Assembly: GCF_036625195.1 (NCBI RefSeq)
Contig: NZ_JAZKUG010000001.1
Span: 2,294,001-2,358,000, forward strand
Direction: 5' to 3'
Length of the DNA: 64,000 nt
Source of the DNA: Accumulibacter sp.
GTDB taxonomy: Bacteria; Pseudomonadota; Gammaproteobacteria; Burkholderiales; Rhodocyclaceae
The notes beneath the pieces are model-generated. The model had not been told where the DNA came from, searched no databases, and saw only the letters and a program-made list of their open reading frames with translations. Made by a program: the position numbers and the translations under genes. Numbering within the stretch: the first letter of the stretch is position 1; each line of letters starts with the position of its first letter. This document shows positions 26,222 to 36,014 of the stretch, in pieces.

Positions 26222-26238
26222 CTGGCACGAAACGTGCT
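26222..26238 (+). promoter_or_regulatory. Orphan sigma-54-like promoter or GCACG hairpin
   Basis: The gap 26016-26469 holds no gene. CTGGCACGAAACGTGCT matches the sigma-54 -24/-12 consensus at all but one fixed position. The same bases contain GCACG-AAA-CGTGC followed by TTTATT, which could instead be a short terminator hairpin for the exchanger operon. No plus-strand gene follows within 4 kb, so the promoter reading needs a lost target. Confidence 0.3.
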
Positions 26239-26469
26239 TTATTGTCACCGAAGCTGTTTGCCGCTTGCAGTCGGTGTCTCGGCCCCTTGCGTGATCGGGC
26301 CGCCAGACAAGGCTGCGCCTGTGGTCCGGCCAGACGATTCCCGCTGGAAACGTCGGCAGCCGGTGCTGCCACGGGCGGCTGCAGCAAGCGCAGGCAGGCC
26401 TTTCGGCAACCATCGACAGCGAGCCCCCCCCGCTTGTCGAAACGGTTTGCCGGAAGGCCGCCTCCTCGC

Positions 26470-27791
<1,322 letters not shown>

Positions 27792-27844
27792 GCTGCCTGG
27801 CGTGGTCTCGGCGTGAGGAAGAAAAGGAGGTTGCCGTCGCTGCT

Positions 27845-28738
27845 TCATCCTTCTGTGCTGCCGGTGCGCTCCGACGCCGGCCTGGGCGGCATGGCCTGGC
27901 TGCCGGACAGCATCGATTTCAACGCGCAGATTTCGTCGCGCAGGCTGCGCATCTCGGCGTGCAGGTCGGCCTCGATGTGCTCGCGCGCGGCTTCGACGAC
28001 CCTTTGCGTGCCGTGCTGCTCCGCCTCGGTGTAGCTCTGCATGGCGTTGACGATGATGGCGATGAACAGGTTGAGCATGGTGAAGGTCGCCACCAGGATG
28101 AAGGCGACGAAGAAGATCCAGGCGTGGGGGAAGTTCTCCATCACCGGGCGGGCGATGCCCATCGACCAGCTCTCCAGGGTCATGATCTGGAACAGTGTGT
28201 ACAGCGAGCGACCGAGATCGCCGAACCATTCCGGGTGGCTTGCCGCGAACAGCTTGCTGGCGATCACCGCGAAGACGTAGTAAATGATCAGCAGCACCAT
28301 GGCGATCGAGCCGAGGCCCGGAATCGCCGCCAGCAGGGCGCCGACGACACGCCGCATCGAAGGCACCATGCTCAGGAGGCGCAGCACCCGCAGTACGCGA
28401 AGCGCGCGCAGAACGGCGAGGGGTCCGGTTGCCGGCAGCAGGGCGATGGCGATCACGGCGAAGTCGAACACGCTCCATGGATCGCGCCAGAACGCCGCGC
28501 GATGGGCGTAGAGGCGCAGGGCGATTTCGCCGACGAACACCGCCAGGATGGCGCGGTCAAGGCCGACGATCAGCCCGCCTGCCGCCGCCATCGCGCTCGC
28601 CGAGGTTTCCAGGCCGAGCAGGGCGGCGTTCACCAGGATCAGGCCGATGATGAAGTTCTGCACGCGCGGCTGCCCGATCCACGCGCGTACCCGCTGGCGG
28701 CGATCGTTGCCGGGGAGCGTGCTCAGCGTCGCATTCAT
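27845..28738 (-). CDS. Bacterial voltage-gated sodium-channel-type ion channel
   Basis: 297 residues with one six-helix channel unit. S4 carries regularly spaced arginines (LRALRVLRVLRLL), and the pore loop has the NaChBac-type filter TLESWSMG. After S6 (FFVAFILVATFTMLNLFIAIIVNAM) comes a C-terminal helical region (ARE..EADLHAEMRSLRDEICALKSML) that would form the tetramer coiled coil. Four copies form a Na+ channel in the inner membrane. The start overlaps the stop of the TerC gene (ATGA), and the nearby divergent NhaR-type regulator also suggests Na+ control. Confidence 0.9.
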   Translation of the reverse strand: MNATLSTLPGNDRRQRVRAWIGQPRVQNFIIGLILVNAALLGLETSASAMAAAGGLIVGLDRAILAVFVGEIALRLYAHRAAFWRDPWSVFDFAVIAIALLPATGPLAVLRALRVLRVLRLLSMVPSMRRVVGALLAAIPGLGSIAMVLLIIYYVFAVIASKLFAASHPEWFGDLGRSLYTLFQIMTLESWSMGIARPVMENFPHAWIFFVAFILVATFTMLNLFIAIIVNAMQSYTEAEQHGTQRVVEAAREHIEADLHAEMRSLRDEICALKSMLSGSQAMPPRPASERTGSTEG

Positions 28739-29715
28739 GCGGTGTCTTCCGTCGCCGCCCGGGGCCTTGTCACGACCAGACTGGCGACCACCGATAGCAG
28801 GATGGTGCCGGCGACGATCGCCAGGGACCACTGGATCGGCAGGTGGAACCAGGGCGCAGCGAGCATCTTGCCGCCGATGAAGACGAGCACGAGGGCGAGG
28901 CCGTACTTGAGCAGGTGGAAGCGGTCGGCCATGTCGGCGAGCACGAAATACAGCGCGCGCAGCCCCATGATGGCGAAGATGTTGGACGTGAAGACGATGA
29001 AGGGGTCGGTGGTGACGGCGAAGATCGCCGGGATGCTGTCGACCGCGAACACCAGGTCGCTCGCCTCGATCAGGACGAGTACGAGGAACATCGGCGTCGC
29101 CCAGAGGATGCCGTTCTGCCGGACGAAGAACGACTCGCCGTGGAAGCCCGGGGTGATGCGCAGATGCCCGCGCAGCCAGCGCAGCAGCGGGTTCTTCTCG
29201 AGGTCCGGCGCATGGTCGGCGAAGATCAGCATCTTGATGCCGGTGATCACCAGGAAGGCGCCGAAGACGTAGAGCACCCAGGCGAACTCCGATACCAGCC
29301 ACACCCCGGCGAGGATCATGCCGGCGCGCATGACGATGGCGCCGACGACGCCATAAAGCAGCACGCGGCGCTGCAGTTCCGGTGGCACCGCGAAGTAGCT
29401 GAAGATCATGACGAACACGAACATGTTGTCGACCGACAGCGATTGTTCGATCAGGTAGCCGGTGAGGAACTCGAGCGTCTTGCGCTGCGCCACATCGGCG
29501 CCCTGGGTACCGTGCAGGTGCCACCAGAGCAGTCCGGCAAAAGCCAGTGCCAGGCAGACCCAAGCGATCACCCAGGCCAGCGCTTCCCTGACCGGTACCC
29601 GACGTACCTTGTTGCCGCCGAGGACGAACAGGTCGAGCGCCAGCATGGCGAGGACGAAAGCGATGAAGCCTGCCCACATCGGGCCGGTGGCGAAACTCTC
29701 GACGCTGGCGCTCAT
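28735..29715 (-). CDS. TerC/Alx-family membrane protein
   Basis: 326 residues, about nine helices. Hallmarks are EQSLSVDNMFVFVMIFSYF near residue 75, the paired acidic motif IEASDLVFAVDSIPAIFAVT, and SNIFAIMGLRALYF. TerC/Alx proteins are inner-membrane proteins linked to Mn2+ or other metal export and to metallation of secreted proteins. In this window no yybP-ykoY-type manganese riboswitch could be recognised upstream. ATG 29715 overlaps the stop of a 46-codon ORF and its own stop overlaps the channel gene. Confidence 0.88.
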   Translation of the reverse strand: MSASVESFATGPMWAGFIAFVLAMLALDLFVLGGNKVRRVPVREALAWVIAWVCLALAFAGLLWWHLHGTQGADVAQRKTLEFLTGYLIEQSLSVDNMFVFVMIFSYFAVPPELQRRVLLYGVVGAIVMRAGMILAGVWLVSEFAWVLYVFGAFLVITGIKMLIFADHAPDLEKNPLLRWLRGHLRITPGFHGESFFVRQNGILWATPMFLVLVLIEASDLVFAVDSIPAIFAVTTDPFIVFTSNIFAIMGLRALYFVLADMADRFHLLKYGLALVLVFIGGKMLAAPWFHLPIQWSLAIVAGTILLSVVASLVVTRPRAATEDTA

Positions 29716-29852
29716 GCCGATGCCCGCCAGAGGCCGCCGGCCGACGGTAGCGCCCGGATCGGTACCGCGACAGTGATCGCTGCCCGCTCTGCTGCTGCCA
29801 GCGAGGTCGCACGGCGCAGCCCGGTCAGGGTGGACGCGAAGCGAACGGTCAT
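29712..29852 (-). CDS. 46-residue ORF linking hpf and terC
   Basis: ATG 29852 overlaps the hpf stop (ATGA) and its TGA overlaps the TerC ATG (ATGA), so this short frame exactly bridges the two genes. The peptide begins MTVRFASTLTGLRRATSLAA and has no recognised domain; it is basic and Ala-rich with one mildly hydrophobic stretch. It may be a true small protein or a reading frame kept open to carry ribosomes from hpf to terC. Confidence 0.45.
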   Translation of the reverse strand: MTVRFASTLTGLRRATSLAAAERAAITVAVPIRALPSAGGLWRASA

Positions 29853-30205
29853 GGCGTTTCCTCGCTGAGCGACGACTGCTGGCTGGCCGCCGGCATGGCC
29901 GACTCGCGTCTGCGCGCCAGGTAGCGGTCGAGCGTGCGGCCGATTCGCCCGGCGGCGCGATCGACGGCGACGTAGAGATCGCTCTGGGTATCCTCGACGA
30001 CCAGGGCCGGAGCACCCTTGAGGCGGACTTCGATGCTGCAGGACTTGTCCTCGCCGCCGCGCGGCCCATTGACATCGGCAAGACGCACGATGATGCGCGT
30101 GACGACCTCCTGACCATGGTTCAGCGCGCAGGCGAGGCGCGTCGCGACATGCTGGCGCAGCGCGTCGGTGAGGGCGAAGTCGTGTGACTGGATTTGCAGG
30201 TTCAT
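29849..30205 (-). CDS. hpf: Ribosome hibernation promoting factor / YfiA family
   Basis: 118 residues. The N-terminal 95 residues follow the HPF pattern: LQIQSHDFALTDALRQHVATRL, then VTRIIVRLADVNGPRGGEDKSCSIEVRLKGAP and DLYVAVDRAAGRIGRTLDRYL. It is a short-form HPF without the dimerising C-terminal domain; the tail is low-complexity. HPF binds the 30S decoding region in stationary phase. Being first in an operon with metal and sodium transport genes is unusual. Its promoter region is shared with the divergent nhaR-type gene. Confidence 0.85.
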   Translation of the reverse strand: MNLQIQSHDFALTDALRQHVATRLACALNHGQEVVTRIIVRLADVNGPRGGEDKSCSIEVRLKGAPALVVEDTQSDLYVAVDRAAGRIGRTLDRYLARRRESAMPAASQQSSLSEETP

Positions 30206-30274
30206 GGTGTTCCTCTCTGTTTGGGAAGCAGACCGGCGCATTCTGGGCCAGGAAAACTTTCGACACAAACAGAT

Positions 30275-30289
30275 ATAACGATGCGTTAT
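30275..30289. promoter_or_regulatory. Candidate LysR-type operator between hpf and the NhaR-like regulator
   Basis: ATAACG-ATG-CGTTAT is a perfect inverted repeat with the T-N11-A core expected for LysR-type regulators. It lies in the 114-base region between the divergent hpf operon and the regulator, 31 bases before the regulator's start, a usual place for autoregulation plus activation of the divergent operon. Confidence 0.55.
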
Positions 30290-30319
30290 GATCGAAAAAA
30301 GCGAAGGACGGGCGGTCGC

Positions 30320-31231
30320 ATGATCAACTACAAGCACTTGCATTACTTCGTCAGCGTCGCCCGCTCGGGCGGCGTCAGCCGCGCCGCCGAGCGGCTGCAC
30401 CTGACGCCGCAGACGCTCTCCGGGCAGATCGCCCAGTTCGAGGAACGGCTTGGTGTCTCGCTCTTCCGGCGCGTCGGGCGCCGCCTCGAGCTGACCGAGA
30501 CGGGCAAGCTGGCGCTCTCCTACGCCGAGGAAATCTTCCAGACCGGGGCCGAGCTCGAGGATCTGCTGCAGAACGGCAGCGACGGGCGCTTCATCACCTT
30601 CCGCGTCGGCATCGCCGATGTCGTGCCGAAATTCATCGCCCATCGCCTGCTGGCGCCGGTGCTCGAGGTTCCCGGGGCGCTGCGCCTGATCTGCCAGGAA
30701 GACCGGCTGGAACGCCTGCTCGCCGACCTGGCGATCCACCGGCTCGACATGGTCCTGGCCGACCGCCCGATTCCTCCGGGCGCCGAGATCAAGGGCTACA
30801 GCCACCCGCTCGGTGAATCGGCGGTGGCTTTCATGGCCGCACCGGTGCTGGCTGCGCGGCTGGCGGGCTGCTTTCCGGATTGTCTGGACGGTGCGCCGCT
30901 GCTGTTGCCCGGACGTGACAGCACGCTGCACGGGACGTTGCCGCGCTGGCTCGAGCGCCAGGGGATGCGGCTGCGCATCGTCGGCGAATTCGATGACAGC
31001 GCCCTGATGAAGGCTTTCGGCGAAGCCGGCGCCGGCGTCTTTCCGGCGCCGGCAGCCAGTGTGGCGGACGTGACGGCACACTACCGCGTCGTCAAGCTGG
31101 GCGAGACGGAGGAAGTTCGTGAGCGCTTCTTCCTGATTTCGGCGGAGCGGCGGCTGACCCATCCCGCTGCGCGAGCGGTCAGCGAGAACGCGCGCGCCGG
31201 TGCGTTCGGCGTCCAGCCGCAGGCGGGCTGA
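30320..31231 (+). CDS. nhaR: NhaR-type LysR transcriptional regulator
   Basis: 303 residues. The N-terminus, MINYKHLHYFVSVARSGG followed by SRAAERLHLTPQTLSGQI, is the NhaR signature, and the rest is a LysR effector domain (FRVGIADVVPKFIAHRLL). NhaR activates Na+/H+ antiporter genes in response to Na+ and also biofilm genes. Here its divergent neighbours are hpf, terC and a Na+-channel-type gene, suggesting a sodium-linked regulon. ATG 30320 fits the family start; an upstream ATG would add 14 basic residues. Confidence 0.88.
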   Translation: MINYKHLHYFVSVARSGGVSRAAERLHLTPQTLSGQIAQFEERLGVSLFRRVGRRLELTETGKLALSYAEEIFQTGAELEDLLQNGSDGRFITFRVGIADVVPKFIAHRLLAPVLEVPGALRLICQEDRLERLLADLAIHRLDMVLADRPIPPGAEIKGYSHPLGESAVAFMAAPVLAARLAGCFPDCLDGAPLLLPGRDSTLHGTLPRWLERQGMRLRIVGEFDDSALMKAFGEAGAGVFPAPAASVADVTAHYRVVKLGETEEVRERFFLISAERRLTHPAARAVSENARAGAFGVQPQAG

Positions 31232-31315
31232 AGCGCGTCAGCGGGCATTCCCGGGTGCGCCGTACGGACTGCCTTGTTGGCCTGCAGGCGGCGGCCGGCA
31301 GGCGGTGCCTATCGC

Positions 31316-31849
31316 TCAGTGCGTGACGCGCGGCTGACCGTCACCGCTGGCGGCAGATGCCGGCCACGGTTCGCCGAGATCGAGATTCCAGCGCGCGTGC
31401 TTCGCCAGTCCCAGCAGCTGGTCGTGCAGCAGGTGCAGGTTCTCGCGCGGCAGCTCGAGGCTGATCCGATTGTCTCCGGCGCGCAGCACGATGCGTCCGC
31501 GACCGTTCGTCAGTGCGCTGAGTTCCACGTGCTCGACGAGAAGCAGCGGCAGCTTTTTCGGCAGTCGGCTGGCCTGCAACGTCAGTTCCTTGCCTCCGCT
31601 GGCGACGACGAGCGCGTTCTGGTGCTCGAAACCGAGGATCTCGGCGGCGTGCTCGGGAGCGAGCAATGCGTTCGGGTTGCTGCGCGCGAGCAGCGTCACC
31701 AGTGCCAGCAGCAGGCCCGCGGTCATCCGTCGCGTCAGCCAGAGCACGGTTTCGTCGTCCTCCGTCGGTACCTGCAGGGCGATTCGATCCTCGCTCTCGC
31801 TGTAGTGGAAGCTGAAGCTCATGCTGGCCGCCTCGCGTCGCTCGCTCAT
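31316..31849 (-). CDS. Uncharacterised protein coupled to the MnmC-like oxidoreductase
   Basis: 177 residues, mostly beta strands (FSFHYSESEDRIALQVPTEDDETVLWLTRRM, RIVLRAGDNRISLELP). No family is recognised with confidence. The start MSERREAAS overlaps the stop of the upstream oxidoreductase (ATGAG), indicating co-translation; an internal ATG at 31822 (MSFSFHYSE) may be the true start. It ends 84 bases from the convergent nhaR-like gene. Confidence 0.65.
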   Translation of the reverse strand: MSERREAASMSFSFHYSESEDRIALQVPTEDDETVLWLTRRMTAGLLLALVTLLARSNPNALLAPEHAAEILGFEHQNALVVASGGKELTLQASRLPKKLPLLLVEHVELSALTNGRGRIVLRAGDNRISLELPRENLHLLHDQLLGLAKHARWNLDLGEPWPASAASGDGQPRVTH

Positions 31850-33051
31850 CGCCGCACTCCTGCTGCTCGCCGCTGGCGCCGACCCGGCAGCAGGAAACGA
31901 CCCGGGTCGACGGAGTCGATGAGGTCGGCGGCGATCGCTGGCCGGCCGCCGTCGATCAGGCAGGCGAGCAGTTCGCCGGCGAGCGCCGACCAGACGATGC
32001 CGCGGGCGCCGAAACCGTTGCTTAGGTACAGACCCGGTACGCGGCGCAACTCGCCGAGCGACGTGCCAGCGCTCCCGGGCTCGATCACGGATGCGTCGGC
32101 GACGGCGCCGACCATCGGCAGGCGATCAGGCGACAGCGGACGGAAGCCGACGCGGCCGTCGAGCCCTGCGGGGTCGAGGTGTCGGCCGTAGCCGGGCAGG
32201 ATGAGCTCGAGCCGCGCCAGGTTTTCGGCGTGGTCGGCGGCACGCAGTCCGGCCTCGTCGTCGTCGACCGCGAAGCTGGCGCCGGCACAGCGCAGACCGT
32301 CGACCGCCGGCGTCACGTAGCCGAGACGGCAGACGACGATGGCCGGTGGCGAGCCAGGGACGGCCGGCAGATGCGACACCTGACCGCGCGCCGGGCGCAG
32401 CGGCAGGTGGCTGGTGGCAGCGAAGCGGCGGGCGTCGCTGGCGTTGGCGAGTATCATTACCGGTGCCGTGGCGATGAGCTCACCGCTGCCCGTGAAGCAG
32501 CGCCAACAGCCGTCCTCGTAGTCGATGCGTTCGACTTGCCGCCGATAGTGTGGCACCACCGCGGCGCCGTGCCGGGCGAGATTGGCGCGGCACAGTGAAG
32601 CCGGATCGACCCAGCCGCCACCGGCAAACCACCAGCCGCCGCTGGCCACCGGCCAGCCGGCCAGTTCGCTGGCGGCGGTGCGATCGAGCCAGCGCAGGTA
32701 GCCAGCAGCCGGGCTCTGCTCGGCGACGACACGCTGCTGCGTGCTCGCGTGGCGCTCATCGCGCGCCAGGTGCAGAACTCCGGTCTGTCCCCAGCGCAGC
32801 GGCAGGCCGGCGGCGGTGAGCGCCTGCAGGTGGCTCAGGGCATACTCGAAAGCGGCGCGCGTCAGTCGCGCCAGGCGGTTGTCGTCGAGCGAGGGCAGCG
32901 GTCGCAGGACGCCGGCACGATTGCCCGAGGCGCCCTCGCCGGGCGCTGTCGCACGATCGATCAGGCTGATCCGCCAGCCACGCGCCGCCAGCCGTTCGGC
33001 GGCGCTGCTGCCGGCGAGGCCGGCGCCGATGACGATCGCGTGCCGTTCCAC
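31846..33051 (-). CDS. FAD-dependent oxidoreductase like the MnmC C-terminal domain
   Basis: 401 residues. It opens with the dinucleotide-binding motif VIGAGLAGSSAAERLAARGW and continues with GEGASGNRAGVLRPLPS and RGQVSHLP, and ends GLYLSNGFGARGIVWSALAGELLA, all features of the FAD domain of MnmC, which converts cmnm5s2U34 to nm5s2U34 in tRNA. The methyltransferase half is absent here, so it is a stand-alone form or a partner of a separate MnmD. GTG 33051 is preferred over upstream codons that would overlap lysS. It follows lysS by 32 bases. Confidence 0.78.
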   Translation of the reverse strand: MERHAIVIGAGLAGSSAAERLAARGWRISLIDRATAPGEGASGNRAGVLRPLPSLDDNRLARLTRAAFEYALSHLQALTAAGLPLRWGQTGVLHLARDERHASTQQRVVAEQSPAAGYLRWLDRTAASELAGWPVASGGWWFAGGGWVDPASLCRANLARHGAAVVPHYRRQVERIDYEDGCWRCFTGSGELIATAPVMILANASDARRFAATSHLPLRPARGQVSHLPAVPGSPPAIVVCRLGYVTPAVDGLRCAGASFAVDDDEAGLRAADHAENLARLELILPGYGRHLDPAGLDGRVGFRPLSPDRLPMVGAVADASVIEPGSAGTSLGELRRVPGLYLSNGFGARGIVWSALAGELLACLIDGGRPAIAADLIDSVDPGRFLLPGRRQRRAAGVRR

Positions 33052-33083
33052 CGCTTGCCGGATGCGTGCCCGCCGCCGCCGTC

Positions 33084-34604
33084 CTACTCCGGGCGCATCT
33101 GCGGGAAGAGGATGACGTCGCGGATGTTCGCCGCGTCGGTGAGCAGCATCACCAGGCGGTCGATGCCGACGCCGCAACCGGCGGTCGGCGGCAGGCCGTA
33201 CTCGAGTGCCCGCACGTAGTCGGCATCGTAGTACATCGCCTCCTCGTCGCCGGCCTCCTTTGCCCGCGCCTGCTCGAGGAAACGCGCCGCCTGGTCTTCC
33301 GGATCGTTGAGTTCGGAGAAGCCGTTGGCGATCTCGCGCCCGGCGATGAACAGCTCGAAGCGCTCGGCGATCTCCGGGTTGCGATCGCTGCGGCGTGCCA
33401 GCGGGCTGACTTCGGCCGGGTAGTCGACGATGAAGGTCGGCTGCCAGAGGTCGGCTTCGGTCGTCTCCTCGAAGAGCTGCAGCTGCAGTGCGCCGACGCC
33501 AGCCGTCGGCGCACAGGCGACCTGCATCGCGTGCAGCCGGTCGCGCAGCCAGGCGGCATCGCCCAGTTGCTCGACGCTGAAGCCGGGATGGCTCTGGCGG
33601 ATCGCCTCGACGATCGTCAGGCGGGCGAAGGGGCGCGCGAAATCGAGCGTGCGGCCCTGGTATTCGAAGACCTCGCAGCCGAGCGCCTCGCGCGCGCTCT
33701 GGCGCAGCAGCCCTTCGGTGAAGTCCATCAGCTGCCGGTACTCCGAGTACGCCTCGTAGAACTCCATCATCGTGAACTCGGGGTTGTGGCGTGGGCTGAT
33801 GCCCTCGTTGCGGAAGTTGCGGTTGATCTCGAAAACCTTCTCCAGGCCGCCGACGACCAGCCGCTTGAGATAGAGCTCGGGCGCGATGCGCAGGAAGAGA
33901 TCCATGTCGAGCGTGTTGTGGTGCGTCCGGAACGGTCGCGCCGTCGCGCCGCCGGGAATCGGGTGCATCATCGGCGTTTCCACCTCGAGGAAGCCATGCT
34001 GCACCATGTAGCTGCGGATCGACTGCACGATGCGGCTGCGCACCGCGAAGGTGAAGCGCGACTGCTCGCTGGTGATCAGGTCGAGGTAGCGCATGCGGTA
34101 CTTCTGTTCCTGGTCGGTGAGACCGTGGAACTTTTCCGGCAGCGGCCGCAGCGACTTGGTCAGCAGGCGGATCGCCGCGCAGCGGATGGTCAGTTCGCCG
34201 GTGCGCGTGCGAAAGAGGGTGCCGACGACGCCGACGATGTCGCCCATGTCCCAGCGCCTGAAAGCCGCGTAGAGGTCCTCGCCGATGTCGTCACGGCTGA
34301 CGTAGGCCTGGATGCGGCCGGAGAGGTCCTGCAGGGTGATGAACGACGCCTTGCCCATCACCCTCTTCAACATGATGCGGCCGGCGACGCGCACCTCGAC
34401 CGGTACTTCGGCCAGTTCCTCGCTGCGCTTGCCGTCGTACAACTCGTTGATCTTGCCGGCGGTGTTCTCGCGCGCGAAATCGTTCGGGTAGGCCGGGCCG
34501 AGCTGGCGCAGTTCGGCGAGCTTGGCGCGCCGTTCGGCGATGATGTGGTTTTCGTCTTCGGCGGGAAGCGCCGGCGAGTGGTCCTGCGGCTTGTCGGGTT
34601 GCAT
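33084..34604 (-). CDS. lysS: Lysyl-tRNA synthetase, class II
   Basis: 506 residues. N-terminal OB-fold anticodon domain (VRVAGRIMLKRVMGKASFITLQDLSG) followed by the class II core: motif 1 (FLEVETPMMHPIPGGATARPF), motif 2 (FEINRNFRNEGISPRHNPEFTMMEFYEAY) and motif 3 (GCGVGIDRLVMLLTD). It charges tRNA-Lys in the cytoplasm. Length is as in E. coli. It lies 70 bases downstream of prfB on the same strand, the classical prfB-lysS order of proteobacteria. Confidence 0.96.
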   Translation of the reverse strand: MQPDKPQDHSPALPAEDENHIIAERRAKLAELRQLGPAYPNDFARENTAGKINELYDGKRSEELAEVPVEVRVAGRIMLKRVMGKASFITLQDLSGRIQAYVSRDDIGEDLYAAFRRWDMGDIVGVVGTLFRTRTGELTIRCAAIRLLTKSLRPLPEKFHGLTDQEQKYRMRYLDLITSEQSRFTFAVRSRIVQSIRSYMVQHGFLEVETPMMHPIPGGATARPFRTHHNTLDMDLFLRIAPELYLKRLVVGGLEKVFEINRNFRNEGISPRHNPEFTMMEFYEAYSEYRQLMDFTEGLLRQSAREALGCEVFEYQGRTLDFARPFARLTIVEAIRQSHPGFSVEQLGDAAWLRDRLHAMQVACAPTAGVGALQLQLFEETTEADLWQPTFIVDYPAEVSPLARRSDRNPEIAERFELFIAGREIANGFSELNDPEDQAARFLEQARAKEAGDEEAMYYDADYVRALEYGLPPTAGCGVGIDRLVMLLTDAANIRDVILFPQMRPE

Positions 34605-34673
34605 GGTCTGCGGCTTTCGTGCGTTCAGAGGAACAGGGTGCAGTGCAGGTCGCCGCGCCCGGGCGGGCACGGT

Positions 34674-35778
34674 TCAGACGCCCTGCTTCAGGCTGGCCTC
34701 GATGAACTGGTCGAGGTCGCCGTCGAGCACGCCCTGCGTGTTGCCGACCTCGACATTGGTGCGCAGATCCTTGATGCGCGACTGGTCGAGGACGTAGGAG
34801 CGGATCTGATGGCCCCAGCCGATGTCGGACTTGGCGTCCTCGAGCTTCTGCTGTTCGGCCTGCCGCTTGCGCATTTCGGCCTCATAGAGGCGTGACTTCA
34901 GCATCGCCATCGCTTCGGCGCGGTTGCGGTGCTGCGAGCGGTCGTTCTGGCACTGGACGACGATGTTGCTCGGCAGGTGCGTGATGCGGACGGCCGAATC
35001 GGTCTTGTTGATGTGCTGGCCGCCGGCACCTGAGGCGCGGTAGGTGTCGATGCGCAGGTCGGCCGGGTTGATCTCGATGGCGAAGGAATCGTCGATCTCG
35101 GGGTAGGCCGACACCGAGCAGAAGCTGGTATGGCGGCGGGCGTTCGAGTCGAAGGGCGACTTGCGTACCAGGCGATGGATGCCCGTCTCCGAGCGCAGCA
35201 TGCCGTAGGCGTAGTCGCCGGAAATCCGGATGCTCGCGGTCTTGATGCCGGCGACCTCGCCTTCGGACTCCTCGAGCACCTCGACGGCGTAACCCTTGCG
35301 TTCGGCGTAGCGCAGGTACATGCGCAGCAGCATCGCCGCCCAGTCCTGCGCCTCGGTGCCACCGGCTCCGGCCTGGATGTCGAGGAAGCAGTTGAGCGGG
35401 TCTGCCGGGTTGTTGAACATGCGCCGGAACTCGAGCGCGGCGACTTCCTTCTCGATGCCGTCGATGTCGGCGACCACTGCCTGCAGCGTTTCGTCGTCGT
35501 CCTCGTCGCGCGCCATGGCGAACAGGTCGCCAGCGTCGCGCAGGCCATCGCCGACGCGGTCGAGCGTCAGCACGACGTTCTCCAGCGAGCGCTTCTGCCG
35601 TCCGAGCTCCTGCGCGCGCTCGGCGTTGTCCCAGACCTTCGGATCCTCGAGCTCGCGCGCGACCGCCTTCAGCTGATCCGCTTTCTGATCGTAGTCAAAG
35701 ATACCTCCGCAGCTCGCCGGCGCGACCGGCGATGTCGTCGATGCGGTTCTCGATGCTGTTGAGTTGTTCGGCTTCCAT
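34674..35778 (-). CDS. prfB: Peptide chain release factor 2, expressed by programmed +1 frameshift
   Basis: ATG 35778 opens a 27-codon frame that ends at CTT TGA; after a +1 shift the frame from 35696 runs to 34674 and gives a total of 367 residues. The protein has the SPF tripeptide (RKSPFDSNARRHTSF) that reads UGA/UAA and the GGQ catalytic loop (GAGGQHINKTDSAVR). The in-frame UGA makes RF2 control its own synthesis. Gene order with lysS is conserved in proteobacteria. Confidence 0.95.
35695..35708 (-). promoter_or_regulatory. RF2 programmed frameshift site
   Basis: On the minus strand GGAGG-TAT-CTT-TGA-C: an internal Shine-Dalgarno-like GGAGG three bases before the slippery CTT codon, followed by the in-frame UGA and C. 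This is the canonical prfB +1 frameshift element; ribosomes pausing at UGA when RF2 is scarce slip from CUU to UUU. Confidence 0.93.
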
Positions 35779-36014
35779 GGCGGCGTCGCTCGCTTGATCA
35801 ATGAGCCTCGCATTATACGCCCGCCGCGGCGGGCCGACGGGCTGCGGACCCGCCCGTGCCGGCCGGCTCGGTGACGCGCACCGGTTGTGGCGCGCGAAGC
35901 ACAGGGATCTGGTCGCGGGGAGCAGGCCAGATGGAGCCACGGGCCTCAACGTTTGAGCTCGGGCCGCGGCCCGTCAGGGCTGGCGCGCCTGCAGCGAAGT
36001 GCCGGATATTGTCG

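Noticed and set aside
29716..29860. Manganese (yybP-ykoY) riboswitch before terC
   Set aside because: The region is occupied by a coupled small ORF and the conserved motif was not recognisable.
33051..33177. Upstream extension of the MnmC-like protein into lysS
   Set aside because: The extra residues are Arg/Pro-rich antisense-like sequence overlapping lysS; the Rossmann motif starts right after GTG 33051.
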